NCBI RefSeq assembly: GCF_020080835.1
Contig: NC_058164.1
Location: 17,044,688-17,108,687 of the forward strand
Length of the DNA: 64,000 nt
Reading direction: 5' to 3'
From: Cotesia glomerata
Lineage: Eukaryota > Arthropoda > Insecta > Hymenoptera > Braconidae
Shown: one piece after another, positions 20,437 through 33,605 of the stretch
How positions within the stretch are numbered: position 1 is the first letter of the stretch
Layout of the letters: the number at the start of each line of letters is the position of its first letter
Made by a program: the position numbers and the translations under genes
The notes under the pieces: generated by a model
Seen by the model: the letters and a program-made list of their open reading frames with translations, nothing else
Database searches by the model: none
Told to the model about the DNA's origin: nothing

Positions 20437-23400
20437 GTAACGGGTGTTTATGCCTGTTCATTGGCCCCTTTATTAATCTAAATAAAAGCAATATAATAAA
20501 TAAATGATTCTAAATTAACAAGGGCACCACCAGGATTTTGTATCTCGGTTCCTGGAACCGGAAACCAGAGCTGAGCTTATAATCTACAGGGAGAGAGAGT
20601 GGAGGAAGGTGATCTGAAAGAAATAAATTTTTATTTAACAAAAATGACCGGTATTTATTTAACAACAAAATAGAATAACAACTCGTGCCCTTGCACGTAC
20701 ACCACTCACTTACAACTAACTTAACACTACCGCTTATAACTACCGGAGGATTTCGGGCTCAAACCGTCGCCTCAACTCAGTGCTAGTCCTCTACTCGGCA
20801 ATTCATCAACAAGTAGAAAACGTCGCACCAAGACTCGATAACCCTACTCGGCAATTCATCAACAAGTAGGGGTCGTCCAAAAAAAATTCAAAATCCTACA
20901 GTACCCTTATACGGAGCGTCTATACTGCGGTTTCTAACTTACTACCGCTGTACCCTAATTGGCGTCTATACAACGGATTCTAAAGTGTATTAATCACTCT
21001 ACTCGGCAATTCATCAACAAGTAGAGATCGTTAAAAAAATTCTTAATCCTGACGGTACCCTCTTATGGAGCGTCTATACCGCAGTTTCTAACTTACTGCC
21101 GCTGTACCCCCACTTGGCGTCTATACAACGGCTTCTAGGAATGTACGAGTTACTCTACTCGGCAATTCATCAACAAGCAGAGAACGCGTACACTCACACA
21201 CATATATCCCGCTCGATCTTCACACACATAACCCACGCGTCTTCAAACACACACCCTGACTCTACTTTTATTTTTATTATTTATAAAATTATTTAACAAG
21301 ATTTAATTCAAGAAAACATTAGATTAACTTCCAATTTATAAATCTTCAGTCATTAGCTTGCAATTAAAATTGTATGACACTTCCAAAATTACCAATTCTT
21401 TAATTACACTGTAACGTCCATGAAAAATGTTGAAAGAGCGGAAAAGCGGGGATCAGGTTAAGGTCTGGATATCTCAATTAAAACGCGTAAATAATTATCA
21501 AAATTAACACTATAAATTTATTTACACTAAATACAAGTTATATTTAATATGTTAAATAGCGGATTGTTTAAATAAAAGCGGATTTATAATACACAGCGTG
21601 TTTAGCACAAGCGATACCGGTTGACACGTGGGTGAACACTCTGCCAGCACTGTAAAAACGGTGAAATAAATGCACAAATAACACAATTTATCTGTAACAA
21701 ATTAGAGCGAATTATTAGCGGTTAATTTAAGCAATTTAAATTATAAAAATAGCGAAATGCGGTTAATTAACAATAAGCGAAAGTAAAGCGGAATTAATGG
21801 CGACTTGTTGCAACGAAAGCGTGGAAGCGAAAGATAATAACAATAGTTCGTCTTCTTCCTCGTTGAGTTGGGGAAGAAGGCTATTGCGCATGTCTAGTGG
21901 GAGCGATCAGCCAATAAAGCGGTTGATTCATGGCGTGATCGAGAGGCTGATTTTCTATTGGCGGTTCGATTTTTGCGGGAACTAGCGGTGGACAGGTGCG
22001 TCTCTTGAATTTGGGAGTCCCCCAGGAGCGAGTTAATCGCTACTGGGCCTTGTTCACCGAACACGTCCACGTTTTCAAAAGTATAAAAATCTAATTTGTC
22101 CCCGGCTCGAAATTTGCTCGCCGGAGTCCAGGGTCATAAACGGGGATTACATTATCAATAACAAAATATAAACAAAACCCTTCATGTTTAAATAAATCAA
22201 AAAAAGGAAACCTCTTTATTGGCCTGATCATTAATAAACGATATAAACAATATAAGCAAATTAAACAATATAATCAATACATTAGAACAACAAATATCAA
22301 AAGCTTAAGTGATAATATGTACAAACTTTGTATAAACATTTACACATAACCCGCACACATCGTTTCTTTTCCGGTTTTCTTTTCCACCTGGTGGCTAAAC
22401 TCTGACTCCTATCTTTACAAATTGGTAAACCTCCCGATGGATACACCCTCAGTCGCGGCCCCTACTTACCCCTAATCCCGTTTGGGTGCTTGGAAAGCAA
22501 CTCTTTCCGGCTACACTTACCCCTAATCCCGTTTGGGTGCTTGGAAAGCAACCCTTTCAGGCCCTACTCACCCCTAATCCCGTTCGGGTGCTTGGAAAGC
22601 AACCCTTTCCGGCTACGCGGTGGCCAAATTTCCCCTACATGGTCAAGTCAGCACTTTCATCCGGTCGGTTCACGATACTTACCTGGGCCTTGGTCAGACT
22701 CAGGTAGAGTATCATCCTCTGGAATTACTTGGTGAAGAGTATTCGACCGAGTAATTCTCCCGAGAAAGAATTGCTTGCTTTATCGAGCCAAATTTTGGCG
22801 TTTATCATTTTTCTCCCAACTCTTTTGTAACGAACCGGAAGGGTCGTTTTAGACACCTGTCCGGTGTCCGCGAACTAGCATTTAAAAATAAATATTTATT
22901 ATTTTAATCGTAATTTCCTTCATTCTCTATCCATTCGTCTCGCCAAATTCTAAGTTTTTATTTTCGAAACTTAATTCTTTATTATTTTAATCGTAATTTC
23001 CTTCATTCTCTATCTATTCGTTTCTTTCATTTCATAATTCTTTATTATTTTAATCGCAATTTCTTTCATTATATATCCATTCGTAGATTTTCCATACTAA
23101 ATTGTCCTCAGGACTTATAAAATCTTCGCTTACCTAATTTATTTCTTACAAAAATAATAATCGTCATTTCTTTCATTTTATATCCATTCGTTGATTTTCC
23201 ATACTAAATTGTCCTCGGGACTTATAAAATCTTCGCTTACCTAATTTATTTCTTACTAAAATAATAATCGTCATTTCTTTCATTTTATATCCATTCGTTG
23301 ATTTTCCATACTAAATTGTCCTCAGGCCTTATAAAATCTTCGCTTACCTAATTTATTTCTTACTAAAATAATAATCGTCATTTCTTTCATTTTATATCCA

Positions 23401-25010
23401 TTCGTAGATTTTCCATACTAAATTGTCCTCAGGCCTTATAAAATCTTCGCTTACCTAATTTATTTCTTACAAAAATAATAATCGTCATTTCTTTCATTTT
23501 ATATCCATTCGTTGATTTTCCATACTAAATTATCCTCGGGACTTATAAAATCTTCGCTTACCTAATTTATTTCTTACTAAAATAATAATCGTCATTTCTT
23601 TCATTTTATATCCATTCGTTGATTTTCCATACTAAATTGTCCTCGGGACTTATAAAATCTTCGCTTACCTAATTTATTTCTTACTAAAATAATAATCGTC
23701 ATTTCTTTCATTTTATATCCATTCGTTGATTTTCCATACTAAATTGTCCTCGGGACTTAGAATAATTTTGCCAGTCTTTTAATTTCTTTTACAATTTAAT
23801 CATACCTTCGGTAATAATAATATAAAATTACAAAAATTAAATAATAATCGCCGGACTAATAACAATAATTGTTTCTATTAATTTTCAAATAATTAACTAA
23901 AATACTCAAATACAAAAAGTAAAATCTGCGTCATAACACTTTAAAACTTGGACTGAATCCTACACATAAAATTATTCTAAATCAAATTTCGCTTTTAATA
24001 TTCAACCGTGGTAATTAAATAATTCCTTAAGAAATTTTATCCTATAATTCTAACTATAATCTCTTGGACTTAATCCACGTTAATAACCACTTTACAAGAA
24101 TTTTCAACAAATGACGAATTAAATTTATTTAACGAATTCCTGAACATTAGTTCAATAAATTTATTTAATAACCACGTAGAAATTTCCGGATTAAATAATT
24201 AATTATATTATTTTCACTCAGTATCAAAAATTAATCACCAAAGAATTTCTACGGGTATCTCAGTGTTAATGCGCCGTAATGTAATTGACGCTTTTGCGAC
24301 AATATTGTTAAATAATAATTCAATTGTTCACCGTAAATTATCCAGTAAAATTAATTAACATGAAATTCCATACTTAAAACGGACGCCAAATATTCGTTAG
24401 TATTTTATCGTTTTGACCTTGGGTACTGATTAAGTTGAAAAATTTAACGGACGTTGACTAAAATTCGTGAGATTGACTACTGAAATTTTTCTCGATGTTC
24501 AGAAATTACTATTAATATTTTATTAGTAAAAATAAGTTTATTTAAGCCAATCTAAGACGTTAATAATTATTAACCTGCCAAATTAATAATTTAATTACTC
24601 ACGACTTCCAAACCCAAAAGGTCTAGAACATTCCTCGGGTATAAAATCCCCCAAGAGGAATGCTCACAATGCTAACGAATCAAATCAATTAAAATAATTA
24701 ATTATTATTGAGCAAATTATTATAAACAATTGAATTATCAAAATTTAATTAATAATGAGAAGTAGTAAAATTGATGAGCCGGGTATACGACCCCCTTGGC
24801 TCATCAAAGGAATCAAAGTCTCAATACCTGTGTAATTTTTGTGCTTTGGAAACTCAGGCTTCCTTCTTTGGACTGTTTTGGCTAGCGATGTTACTGCATT
24901 GGTCACTGCACTACTTCTGACTTGTTGCCTCTACTCAACTGACCAAGAAACCCAAAATTTCCCCCACTTAATGCTAATGGGTCCCGAAGACCGAGATGCG
25001 CCAGTGCGCA
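20437..25010. mobile_element. 4.57-kb non-coding insertion in the Helitron, right copy
   Basis: Inverted counterpart of 11910-16482, with the same ends and target codon. In this orientation it begins with AATAAA-rich sequence and the hairpin cluster (about 20785-21180). The small ORF (21797-21985), the 51-bp triplicate (about 22460-22620) and the 107-bp array (about 23080-23765) come next. The two common-loop hairpins are at about 24627-24808. A segment near 22376-22440 differs from the left copy by short replacements, and the rest is nearly identical. Confidence 0.8.
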
Positions 25011-26614
25011 TAAACATACCTAAACGTGACGCAAAGACTAGGTCCCCTCTCAAGAAGACTGTCTCTGCTTCTGAGTTCTACAGTTATAGGTTAATGGAGC
25101 GTGTTAGTGAAATATGTCATTTAGTACTCTTTCGTAATCTCTTTAATCAGTTTTTAGTTGACATGTATGCTAAGATTGAAACTGAAAGGCTCAATTGGAT
25201 TCGTAATAATCAAACAAAACTTAGGAGTGAGGAGTATATCCACCTAAAAGACGCTATAGTAAAAAGAGATGGACAGTTTTCAGAACTTGGTAGAATGGTT
25301 GTATTGCCGTCTTCGTTCACTGGTGGACCCCGCTACATGCATGAACGAACTCAAGACGCTATGACGTACGTACGGCATTTCGGACGTCCAGATTTATTCA
25401 TTACATTCACTTGCAATCCTAAATGGTCAGAAATTGAAGATCTTTTGAGACAAGGACAAAAATCTTATGATCGACACGATATCATTGCGAGGGTATTTTG
25501 TTTGAAAGTTAAGCACATGATGAATCTTCTGACAAAAGGTTGTATCTTTGGCAATGTAAGGTGTAACATGTATACTGTGAAATGGCAGAAGCGTGGACTT
25601 CCACATGTTCATATTCTTCTTTGGTTGGAAGAAAAAATAAGACCTGACTCTATTGACGAAGTTATAAGAGCTGAATTACCTGACCCCGATCAGGATCAAA
25701 CACTTCATGAAATTATTAAATCAACAATGATTCATGGCCCGTGTGGAGTTTTCAATTTCAGTTCACCTTGCATGCTGGCTGGTGTTTGCACTAAACGATA
25801 CCCAAGGCCTTTCTTGAAAGAAACTCAAACAGGTGAAGATGGATATCCTAAGTATCGAAGGCGGTCTCCGGAAGACGGTGGAATAGCAATAAAAATTAAT
25901 GGAAATGATATTGAAAATCGATGGGTGGTACCATTTAATTCTGTTTTGTCACGTACTTTCAAAGCTCATATTAATATTGAGTATTGCAATTCAGTTAAAT
26001 CTATTAGATACATCTGCAAGTACGTAAATAAGGGTTCTGATCAGGCAGCGTTTACCGTTGAAAATTTAGATGAGGTTTCTAGGTATGAAGCAGGACGATA
26101 CATAAGCAGTTCTGAAGCAGTCTGGCGTATTTTCGGTTTTCACATTCATGAGAGATATCCTCCTGTTGTTCATCTTGCTGTTCATCTAGAAAATGGTCAA
26201 AAAGTTTATTTCACAGAAGAGAACATTGTTTATAAAATCGCGAATCCAAAGAAAACAACGCTTATAGGTTTTTTCGATCTCTGTAAAGTAGATAGTTTTG
26301 CGCGAACTCTTTTGTATAGTGAAGTTCCAGGTTATTACGTTTGGAGAAACAATGAATTTATTAGGAGGAAAAAAGGAAAAGTCGTGACAGGTTTTCCAGA
26401 AATTAAAAAAGATCATGTGTTGGGTAGAGTGTATACTGTCCATCCCGGTAATGCTGAATGCTACTATTTACGCCTTCTCCTACATGAGATTCGTGGTCCT
26501 ACTTCATTCAATGATTTAAAAACTGTAGAAGGTGTAGAGCATCCGACTTTTCAAGCAACTTGCAGAGCACTTGGATTATTGGAAGATGATATTAACTGGG
26601 ATCGTACTTTATAA
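25011..26614 (+). pseudogene. Helitron Rep (HUH nickase) domain, right copy
   Basis: Rep resumes at NIPKRDAKTRSPLKK and runs in one register to the TAA at 26612-26614. SEFYSYRLMERV and the GRMVVLPSSFTGGPRYM block, with CNPKWSEI, are typical Helitron N-side landmarks. The HUH motif lies in LPHVHILLW near 25600 and the twin-tyrosine box IRYICKYVNKG near 26005. YTVHPGNAECYYLRLLL and FNDLKTV come at the end. Expected Helitron proteins continue as WDRTLxxA; here the codon after Leu is TAA and KASIFDS follows in the same register. A single nonsense change therefore separates Rep and helicase. The open frame upstream of 25011 is insertion sequence. Confidence 0.93.
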
Positions 26615-28339
26615 AAAGCTTCTATTTTTGATTCTCCTTATAAAATTAGAGAGTTATTCGCGATTATGTTGGTATTTTGTCAAGTGGGAGATCCGATAAA
26701 ATTATGGACAAAGTACCGGGAAAGTTTAGCAGAAGATATCAAAAGACAATTGGAAAGAGAGAGTAGAGATGTTGAACTGATCGTTGATATCGTTTACAAC
26801 CAGTGTCTTATCCTTCTTGAAGATATTGTTACATCAATGTCAGGTAAGTCATTGTTAGAATTTGGGCTTCCAGAACCATTAAGAGAGCAAAGCAACGTTA
26901 TTAACAACCGTCAGTACATGAATGAATTGGCTTATGATGTTTCTCAGTTGATCGAAGCAGTTTCTGTAGGGGTTTCGAAATTAAATGACGATCAGAAACA
27001 AGTTTATGATGAAGTCTTGAACAGAATTGATTCTAATTCAGGGAAGTTATTTTTTCTTGATGCTCCTGGTGGAACTGGGAAAACTTTCTTGATCAATCTT
27101 CTGCTTGCTAAAATTAGGAGTAGAAAAAATATTGCTGTTGCTGTTGCTTCGTCAGGGATTGCAGCTACGTTAATTGATGGAGGCAAGACGGCGCACTCAG
27201 CTTTTAAACTACCTCTCAACTTGAATCATTCCGATAATCCCATTTGTAATATCTCAAAGCAAAGTGACATGGCGCATTTACTCAAAGAAACAAAAATTAT
27301 AATGTGGGATGAGTGTACTATGGCCCACAAGAAAGGTGTTGAGGCTCTTAATCAGACACTTCAAGACATTAGAGAGAATAATCGACTTATGGGTAGGTTG
27401 ACTATTCTTTTAGCTGGTGACTTCAGACAAACTTTACCTGTTGTACCACGAGGGACACATGCAGATGAGATTAAAGCCTGCCTAAAATCTTCAATTTTAT
27501 GGCCTAATATAAAAGTCCTATCGTTGAAAGTTAATATGAGGGTATGTCTTCAAAATGACTTGAGAGCGAAAGAGTTTTCAGAATTATTGATTGACATAGG
27601 TAACGGAAATCTCCCAGAAGAAGAAGGAAAAATAACCATTCCAAGTAACCTTTGTGAAACTGTGGGAGATTTGATTACTTTAATTAATAGAATATACCCG
27701 AATATTCAACGTGGTGCATTAGATAGTTTATCATGGTTAAAAAAAAGAGCTATTCTGACTCCAACAAATGAATCAGCTGATAGAATTGATACCTTACTGC
27801 TAGAACAACAAACAACTGAACATATGAAGTATGAGTCTGTGGATACAGTCATAGAAGTAGAGGAAACTGTTCATTATCCTGTTGAGTTTCTGCATACACT
27901 TAACACGCCAGGCATACCACCTCATATTCTTCATCTAAAGATTAGTACACCGATAATGTTGTTGCGTAACTTGAATCCTCCCAAATTGTGTAATGACACC
28001 AGACTACAGGTAAAAACTCTGCGGAAAAATTTAATTGAAGCGATCATTTTTACAGGAAAGTATGAGGGTGAAAATGTATTCATTCCAAGAATACCTTTGA
28101 TTCCATCAGATTATCATTGTGAATTTAAGCGTTTGCAGTTTCCAGTTAGAGTTTGCTTCGCGATGACTATTAATAAAGCTCAAGGGCAGAGTTTAAAATT
28201 AGCTGGTGTAGATTTGCAAAGTGAATGTTTTTCCAATGGTCAATTTTATGTAGCATGTTCAAGAGTAAGTTCCTATGAAGATCTCATCATTCTTCAATCA
28301 GAGAAGCGAACGAAAATGTTGTGTATAAAGAAGTTTTAA
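26615..28339 (+). pseudogene. Helitron Pif1-family helicase domain, right copy
   Basis: Continues in register from the Rep segment after one TAA. Motifs are PGGTGKTFLIN (about 27067), IMWDECTMAHKKG, LAGDFRQTLPVVPRG, MTINKAQGQSLKLAG and FYVACSRVSS. Amino-acid differences from the left copy are few (Met/Leu, Val/Ala and Ser/Arg changes). Loss of one A near 28313 alters the last eight codons. Repairing two positions would be needed for an intact RepHel frame, so it is non-autonomous as assembled. Confidence 0.93.
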
Positions 28340-28924
28340 ACATATAAGTACATTATTTTAGATTTTATATATTTTTACAATTATTATAAGTAATCATATG
28401 ATAATAGTATGTACTTAAATGTAATAATTGAAAGAAATAAATTTACGTGATAAAAATAAAAATTTCTTTGCGTTGATATTTATAAAAATTGCCATACATA
28501 AAAAATAAAGAACATCAAAGTGAAATTTACTAAAAAATATAACTCAATGAGTTTAAAAAATTAAAAAAAAAATTTTTTTTTAAATAAAAAGTTTTCAGAG
28601 CATATTTTTATTTTCATGTTGGTAATTTTTACATGGTTTAGGCCTACTGGGGACCCGCCATGTAAAATAATGGGAACGCATCTTACTACACAGTACCTCA
28701 TGGGTGATGCGGAAATCTATGTAATGACAGATTTACTGACTAACTGACCCATTGATTGATTGATTGTTAATAATAAAATACTTTTCTCATATATTTAAAA
28801 CTCGCTGACATCGGTCATCACAAACAATCACTTTTCTCCAATTCAAAATTTATATTCATTATCTTTTTGAAATTAATCATTTTGTTTATATTTTTCGTCT
28901 AGGTTACACTATAAAATTGTATTG

Positions 28925-28957
28925 TATGCCCAGCGAAGCGGGCGGGTATGAGCTAGT
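28925..28957 (+). other. Helitron 3' terminus, right copy (intact)
   Basis: The stem GCCC-A-GC / GC-GGGC with a GAA loop at 28928-28943 is followed by GGGTATGAG and CTAG at 28953-28956, then T. This is the textbook Helitron end: hairpin about 10 bases from CTRR, insertion before T. The host side is a (TA)n tract. Confidence 0.9.
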
Positions 28958-28979
28958 ATATATATATATATATATAGCA

Positions 28980-29031
<52 letters not shown>

Positions 29032-29035
29032 TATA
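28957..29035. repeat. (TA)n microsatellite
   Basis: About 80 bases of TA repeat with one GCAG interruption, immediately outside the Helitron end. Mirrored at about 38543-38625. Confidence 0.95.
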
Positions 29036-29665
29036 AATATGTAAAAAATTCATGTGGGTACTCAAATGAAAGGTCTCGATGAGTATAATGTCGGAGTGAG
29101 CTTATATCTTTAAAAACGTCAATAATTCACAAGATATAAAGTCATTTCTTAGTTATGTATCTAGAGATAGAGCATTTTCGAATGCAGCCTAAATACTTAT
29201 CATAATAAATTAACTACTGATGATAATGATATAAAACTTTGAAAAGTCACAAATTCAAGTCAAGACTTTTCCTATGACACTAAATTTCACAAAAAAAAAA
29301 ATAGATTTTATGATGTGACTATCCTGGAGACAAAATTTTTCTTATTCTCTTAATAATATAGATGGTCGGATTACAATTAATTCAATTATATTTATATTCA
29401 ATTATATTATAATAATATTCATAATTGATAATAATAAAACTTTTTTAGTCACATAAATCTTGGATGATTGCTATTGTAAGGTGGCTGGTCTCGACTGTTC
29501 GTAGAGTGAATAAATTTTTACATTAGAAAACAAATTAATAAATGATTATGTATTAATTAAACATGAACTAGGTCGAAAAGACACGCTCGTTACACTCGGA
29601 GTGTAACCAACTCGAAGCCGTAGCTTATGAGTCGATGCTGCTCCAAATGCATGTAGCTTTAGAGT

Positions 29666-30160
29666 TTACGGTGGACCAAACCGATAACTTTCAAAGCTAC
29701 AAATAGCTAAATTGATTTTATTCGTGTAAAGAATATGGTCCAGAGCAAATAGTGGGTGGCGATACTCGTTGAAAGATAGATTCAGCTCCGATACAAAACC
29801 AATCTTTGCCGCGTACTGCTCCGCTGATCGCTCAGTATGGAAAAATAGAGCTAAATGGTCGTCAAAATTTAAATATTGAAAAATACAGCTCAAAGTAAGT
29901 TCAATACCGCGTCCAATTCTTACCAATATACCACCTGACTTACAACAGGTACTACTACCACTTCAGTGTGCTTTAGCGTTGTCAAGCGGTGGTAGATTTC
30001 TCGTAGCTGCAGTTGGGCCGGTTACTGGATCAGGAACAGACGAATTAATCGAAGTGACCGACAAACCAAGATCTTCCTCAATAAAAGACGTGTATGATAA
30101 CTTCTCTTGAAACAATGAAACGACGCTTTTCTCAACAAAATGGCCGACTACTCGAGACCT
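29666..30160 (-). pseudogene. Unidentified degraded ORF, left copy
   Basis: The minus frame 29926-29666 translates VRIGRGIELTLSCIF...HTERSAEQYAAK...YRFGPP. Upstream in the same direction is another open stretch (EKLSYTSFIEEDLGLS to LPPLDNAKAH), separated by a stop codon. No domain is recognised and the apparent start is not ATG. Its position downstream of gag in both arms suggests transposon origin, but I would not name a function. Confidence 0.35.
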
Positions 30161-31260
30161 CGGGAGTACACGACATGCCGAGCGAATTTATCTTCTATAT
30201 GCGTCCTATTATTTAATTATTGTATGACATACTCCTTGTTAACTGATAATCGGAGTCGTATCGTACTATTGTAGATTAAAATGCCGTTTTTATTTAATCA
30301 ACGGTGTAAATTAAGAAAATACCGAACATTACATTATAACACGGTGAAAAATAATTTATTACATTTTAACAAAAATATCAATTACAAAGTATACATTATG
30401 AAGGTTGAACAAAGACTGCATGCACGCGGCTACCGCGTACATTAATTAGCATTGAGAAGTGGGGATACGTTCTAGTGCTACTCTCAAACAATTTTTGTAC
30501 TATTAAGGTATAGTTAGCAATTATCACCTAATTTCTAATCGGGTTTTACAAGTTATCTGCTGATGATATTTGCATCAGGTGGTAAATTGGTGTTTGCCTA
30601 ATGTGAGCCAACTGGCCACGTTTCAGCCCCCCCGGCTTGAGGTTGCTACACTTTTAGTTGTGGCTAGCTCAATATCCATTTTGGGGCCGGTGGATCAATG
30701 CACCTGAAACAAAACTTTGAGTCGCTATCTCTAATCCTAAACGAAATTAATTTTTGCTGTTTATTTACCAATTTATGATTTTCATTTCATATCTGTCTGA
30801 TACAACTTTGGCCTTAATTTGTCTTGATATTAATTGCGTAAACATTTTGTGAACTTATTTCTAAATAAAATATTTCTTTCATAGAAACTTGGCTCGATCG
30901 AGTATGAAAACTCGTAACTTTATGAGTTATATAATAAAGATCACATTAAATAACCTGTTGTGTTTTAACATTGGTACACTTTTGACAAAATTTTATATAA
31001 TGGTAGTTAACTTCGTCTCAACATATGAAACGCAAAAAGATATAATATATAAAAAACTATAAAATTTTTTGAACTTCAACACTCGTGAGCAAAGAATATA
31101 AAAAACTTAATTTGGATAAGTAAACTTTATATAGTAAGTTATTAATTTAATAAAGTAATGGGTATTATTAATTTTGAATAGATATCCACGTAAAAACTTT
31201 TTTGACTTTTTGTACGTCTTATGTCAATTTGTCTGTACTATCGTCATATTCTAAATTGGA
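30160..31260. other. Non-coding, AT-rich part of the second palindrome
   Basis: No gene is visible. It contains a short GC-rich hairpin ACGCGG-CTA-CCGCGT near 30424-30438, mirrored near 37147-37161, that stands out from its AT-rich surroundings. It also has AATAAA-type words near the (mirrored) 37290 position that could belong to a retrotransposon LTR. Confidence 0.5.
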
Positions 31261-31269
31261 ATTTAGTGT

Positions 31270-33115
31270 CATGTTGAATTGGGACGTGAAGGATTTAGTC
31301 TCAGGATTACATTCGCAATGATTGGGGGGCTTGAGAGGAATTCGGACTTTCGGGCACCTGTTGAAATCTGAGTTCCTTACATCTACAGCGTAATTTATGC
31401 GTCTACCACCGTTCTTATTTTGCCGATAATCGGATCCTTGCCTTCGTATAAAGTTTTCCCTGCGCTGAGATGAATTGTTTTTTATATAGTTGATGGAGGA
31501 GTCGATTTCTATATCGTTGTTAGCTCCATCGTCATCTACCTGAATGATTTCTGGTGATTGTATGACGTGAATCTGGGATGGTGGCTGAGAGTGTGATTTT
31601 TTTTTTTTGAAGAAAAACTTTTCATTTTCGTCTTATGCCTTACTTAAATATTGTAGATTAGTAGGGGCCATATTAACTGCTAAGTGAAAACCGATATACT
31701 CCGTGAACTTGGTTGGAGAAGCTCTCAGATCAACTTGGAGTTATTTGGTTAGTCTCTGGGCAATGAGATTGACTTGAATTTCTTCAGATGGTGGACTTGT
31801 CATCACCATGAACAGTTTCTGCATGTCGTCAATGAACACTGAGCTTCCTGGTCAGCTGCTTGGTATTTATTGTAAATCTCCCGCACTCCGATCTCTGAGT
31901 CTGCTCTAGGTTGAATAAAATATACAGTAAACGCAAGTTCACGAAATCTTCCCAGATGGTCAATCTATGGGAGCTTAAACGTAACCATTGGATGTGTGTT
32001 TTTTTAGCAAATAAAGCCTTAACTAAACTGAGTGCCTCCTTGTCAGGCATTTGCTGCTCTGCCTTGAACTCCTGTAATTCCTGTAAATATATTTTAGGTT
32101 GAGCTTCCTTTTCAGAAAAACCCAGATTGCGTGCGCGTGCTAATTTTTCCAATGCAATCAAATCTTCTTGGTCGTGCGGTTGGTTTCCTGATGTTATTCC
32201 TAGCATTGTCTCCAGCTCCTGTCGATGGAACCCAAGATTGGTTTTTTCGCACCAAGTTCAATCCAACTTCTGCCAGATTTCAGTTAACTGATTCTCTGTT
32301 GGGTTGTTTAATATCGATCTTGTCCGGTCGACTCGGCTGGCCAGAATGGTGTACTGGTGAAAGTCATCTAATCCTGCTCGACTGGAATTCTTGCGCTGGT
32401 TGTGCGTCACCTCTGGTGATGCTAGGAAACGGGTACTCCCCAGTGACCCAATACGTGGAATTTCTCGAATTAGCTTGGAAACAACCTTTTCTTCATTAGC
32501 TGGACATATTTTTTAAATTCGTCACTGGGTGGAGTCGAACTAAGTAGTTTAGATTTAATTGAGACCACTTTTTTCGCTTCCTCGTCAGTCCATAACCTTT
32601 CGCATTAGCTTTCTGGCAAATCTCAACGCGACTGCCTTTAGCGGATACATGTTCCAACTTATCGTCAATTTTTGATCAACCTCGCTGAGCACAAACCTGG
32701 TGTATAAAGTCTGTGATAGCCAAAGCAACATCTTTTGCTTGTTGGGGCATAATTTGTCTTGATTAAAATGAAGCCGTTAATAAACTCATGTCAATAATCG
32801 ATGGTATTTGCTCCAGGGGGTAAGGGAGTCTTCCGCGTTTGTTTATATAGCTTGAAATGGTCTGTCATCAGGGATGAGAAATAATTTTTAAACGGAGTGG
32901 TTTAGGACCTGAACGTTTGTCACTTTGGGTTGATTAATCGTTGCGTCCAATGGGTACCAGTAGTGTTACCGATTTCTGGACTCATTTATGGAAGAGCCAT
33001 TCGCCTGCGTTTTCTTGGGATTTTTCGGAAATATTTTGATAAGTTAAGTTGCGTTCAAAAACGCGCGGCCCTGCGGCGACTAGATTTATTCTTTCTTTGC
33101 CATCGTTCAGATTGA
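31270..33115 (-). pseudogene. LTR-retrotransposon gag region, left copy
   Basis: Mirror of 34523-36348 and more damaged. The minus frame 32206-31829 covers EDLIALEKLARARNLGFSE to HRLTIWEDFVN, then shifts register because two bases are added near 31935 relative to the right copy. Plus-strand frames at 31911-32499 and 32930-33115 are shadows. Confidence 0.7.
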
Positions 33116-33431
33116 TTTAAATTCTTACTATGAAAAGTAATAAGGGGAATCGTCTGTTCCCGTCAGGGTATTCTGGTCGATTATTTAAATGCTGTCAGTC
33201 ATTCAAGGACTCGAATCCAGACTATTAATTATTTTTTAATATAGTTAACCCCTGTTTAACAATTTTTTTATATATTATGACTTAACAAATTAAGCTTTGT
33301 ATTGTTGGGAACAAACTTTGGGAAGAGCTTTAATCTCTCACAGAAAGCTGAACCACGTTAATAAATAAGACTTCTAATTTTTATTCTAATTAACAACCCT
33401 GGACTAATTATAAATAAATTAATGAAAATAA

Positions 33432-33531
33432 NNNNNNNNNNNNNNNNNNNNNNNNNNNNNNNNNNNNNNNNNNNNNNNNNNNNNNNNNNNNNNNNNNNNN
33501 NNNNNNNNNNNNNNNNNNNNNNNNNNNNNNN
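33432..33531. other. Assembly gap (100 N)
   Basis: Exactly 100 N, the usual symbol for a gap of unknown size. It lies at the inner edge of the left arm, almost at the centre of the palindrome. Confidence 0.99.
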
Positions 33532-33605
33532 AATGTTATTAGAGATATGAGTTTTATGAACGTGGACTTGGCGCAATTTTTTACAGTGAAACTGTTTTTG
33601 TTCGG

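Larger units (their letters stand above)
20011..28956. repeat. Right arm of the giant Helitron inverted repeat
   Basis: Reverse-complement partner of 7985-16907. It is the better-preserved copy: the Rep segment is uninterrupted to WDRTL, the 3' hairpin is perfect and CTAGT is intact. It is worse only at the helicase C-terminus, where one missing A changes KNVVYKEVL to KMLCIKKF. Confidence 0.93.
28958..33431. repeat. Left arm of the second palindrome
   Basis: Reverse complement of 34205-38638 with point and small indel differences (more than between the Helitron arms). It runs from the Helitron terminus to GAAAATAA just before the first gap. It contains the degraded gag region on the minus strand and an unidentified reading frame. 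Confidence 0.92.

Noticed and set aside
24839..25010. N-terminal extension of the Rep ORF (CFGNSGFLLWTVLAS...), looking like a signal peptide
   Set aside because: It lies inside the 4.57-kb insertion and begins with TTG; Helitron homology starts only at NIPKRD.
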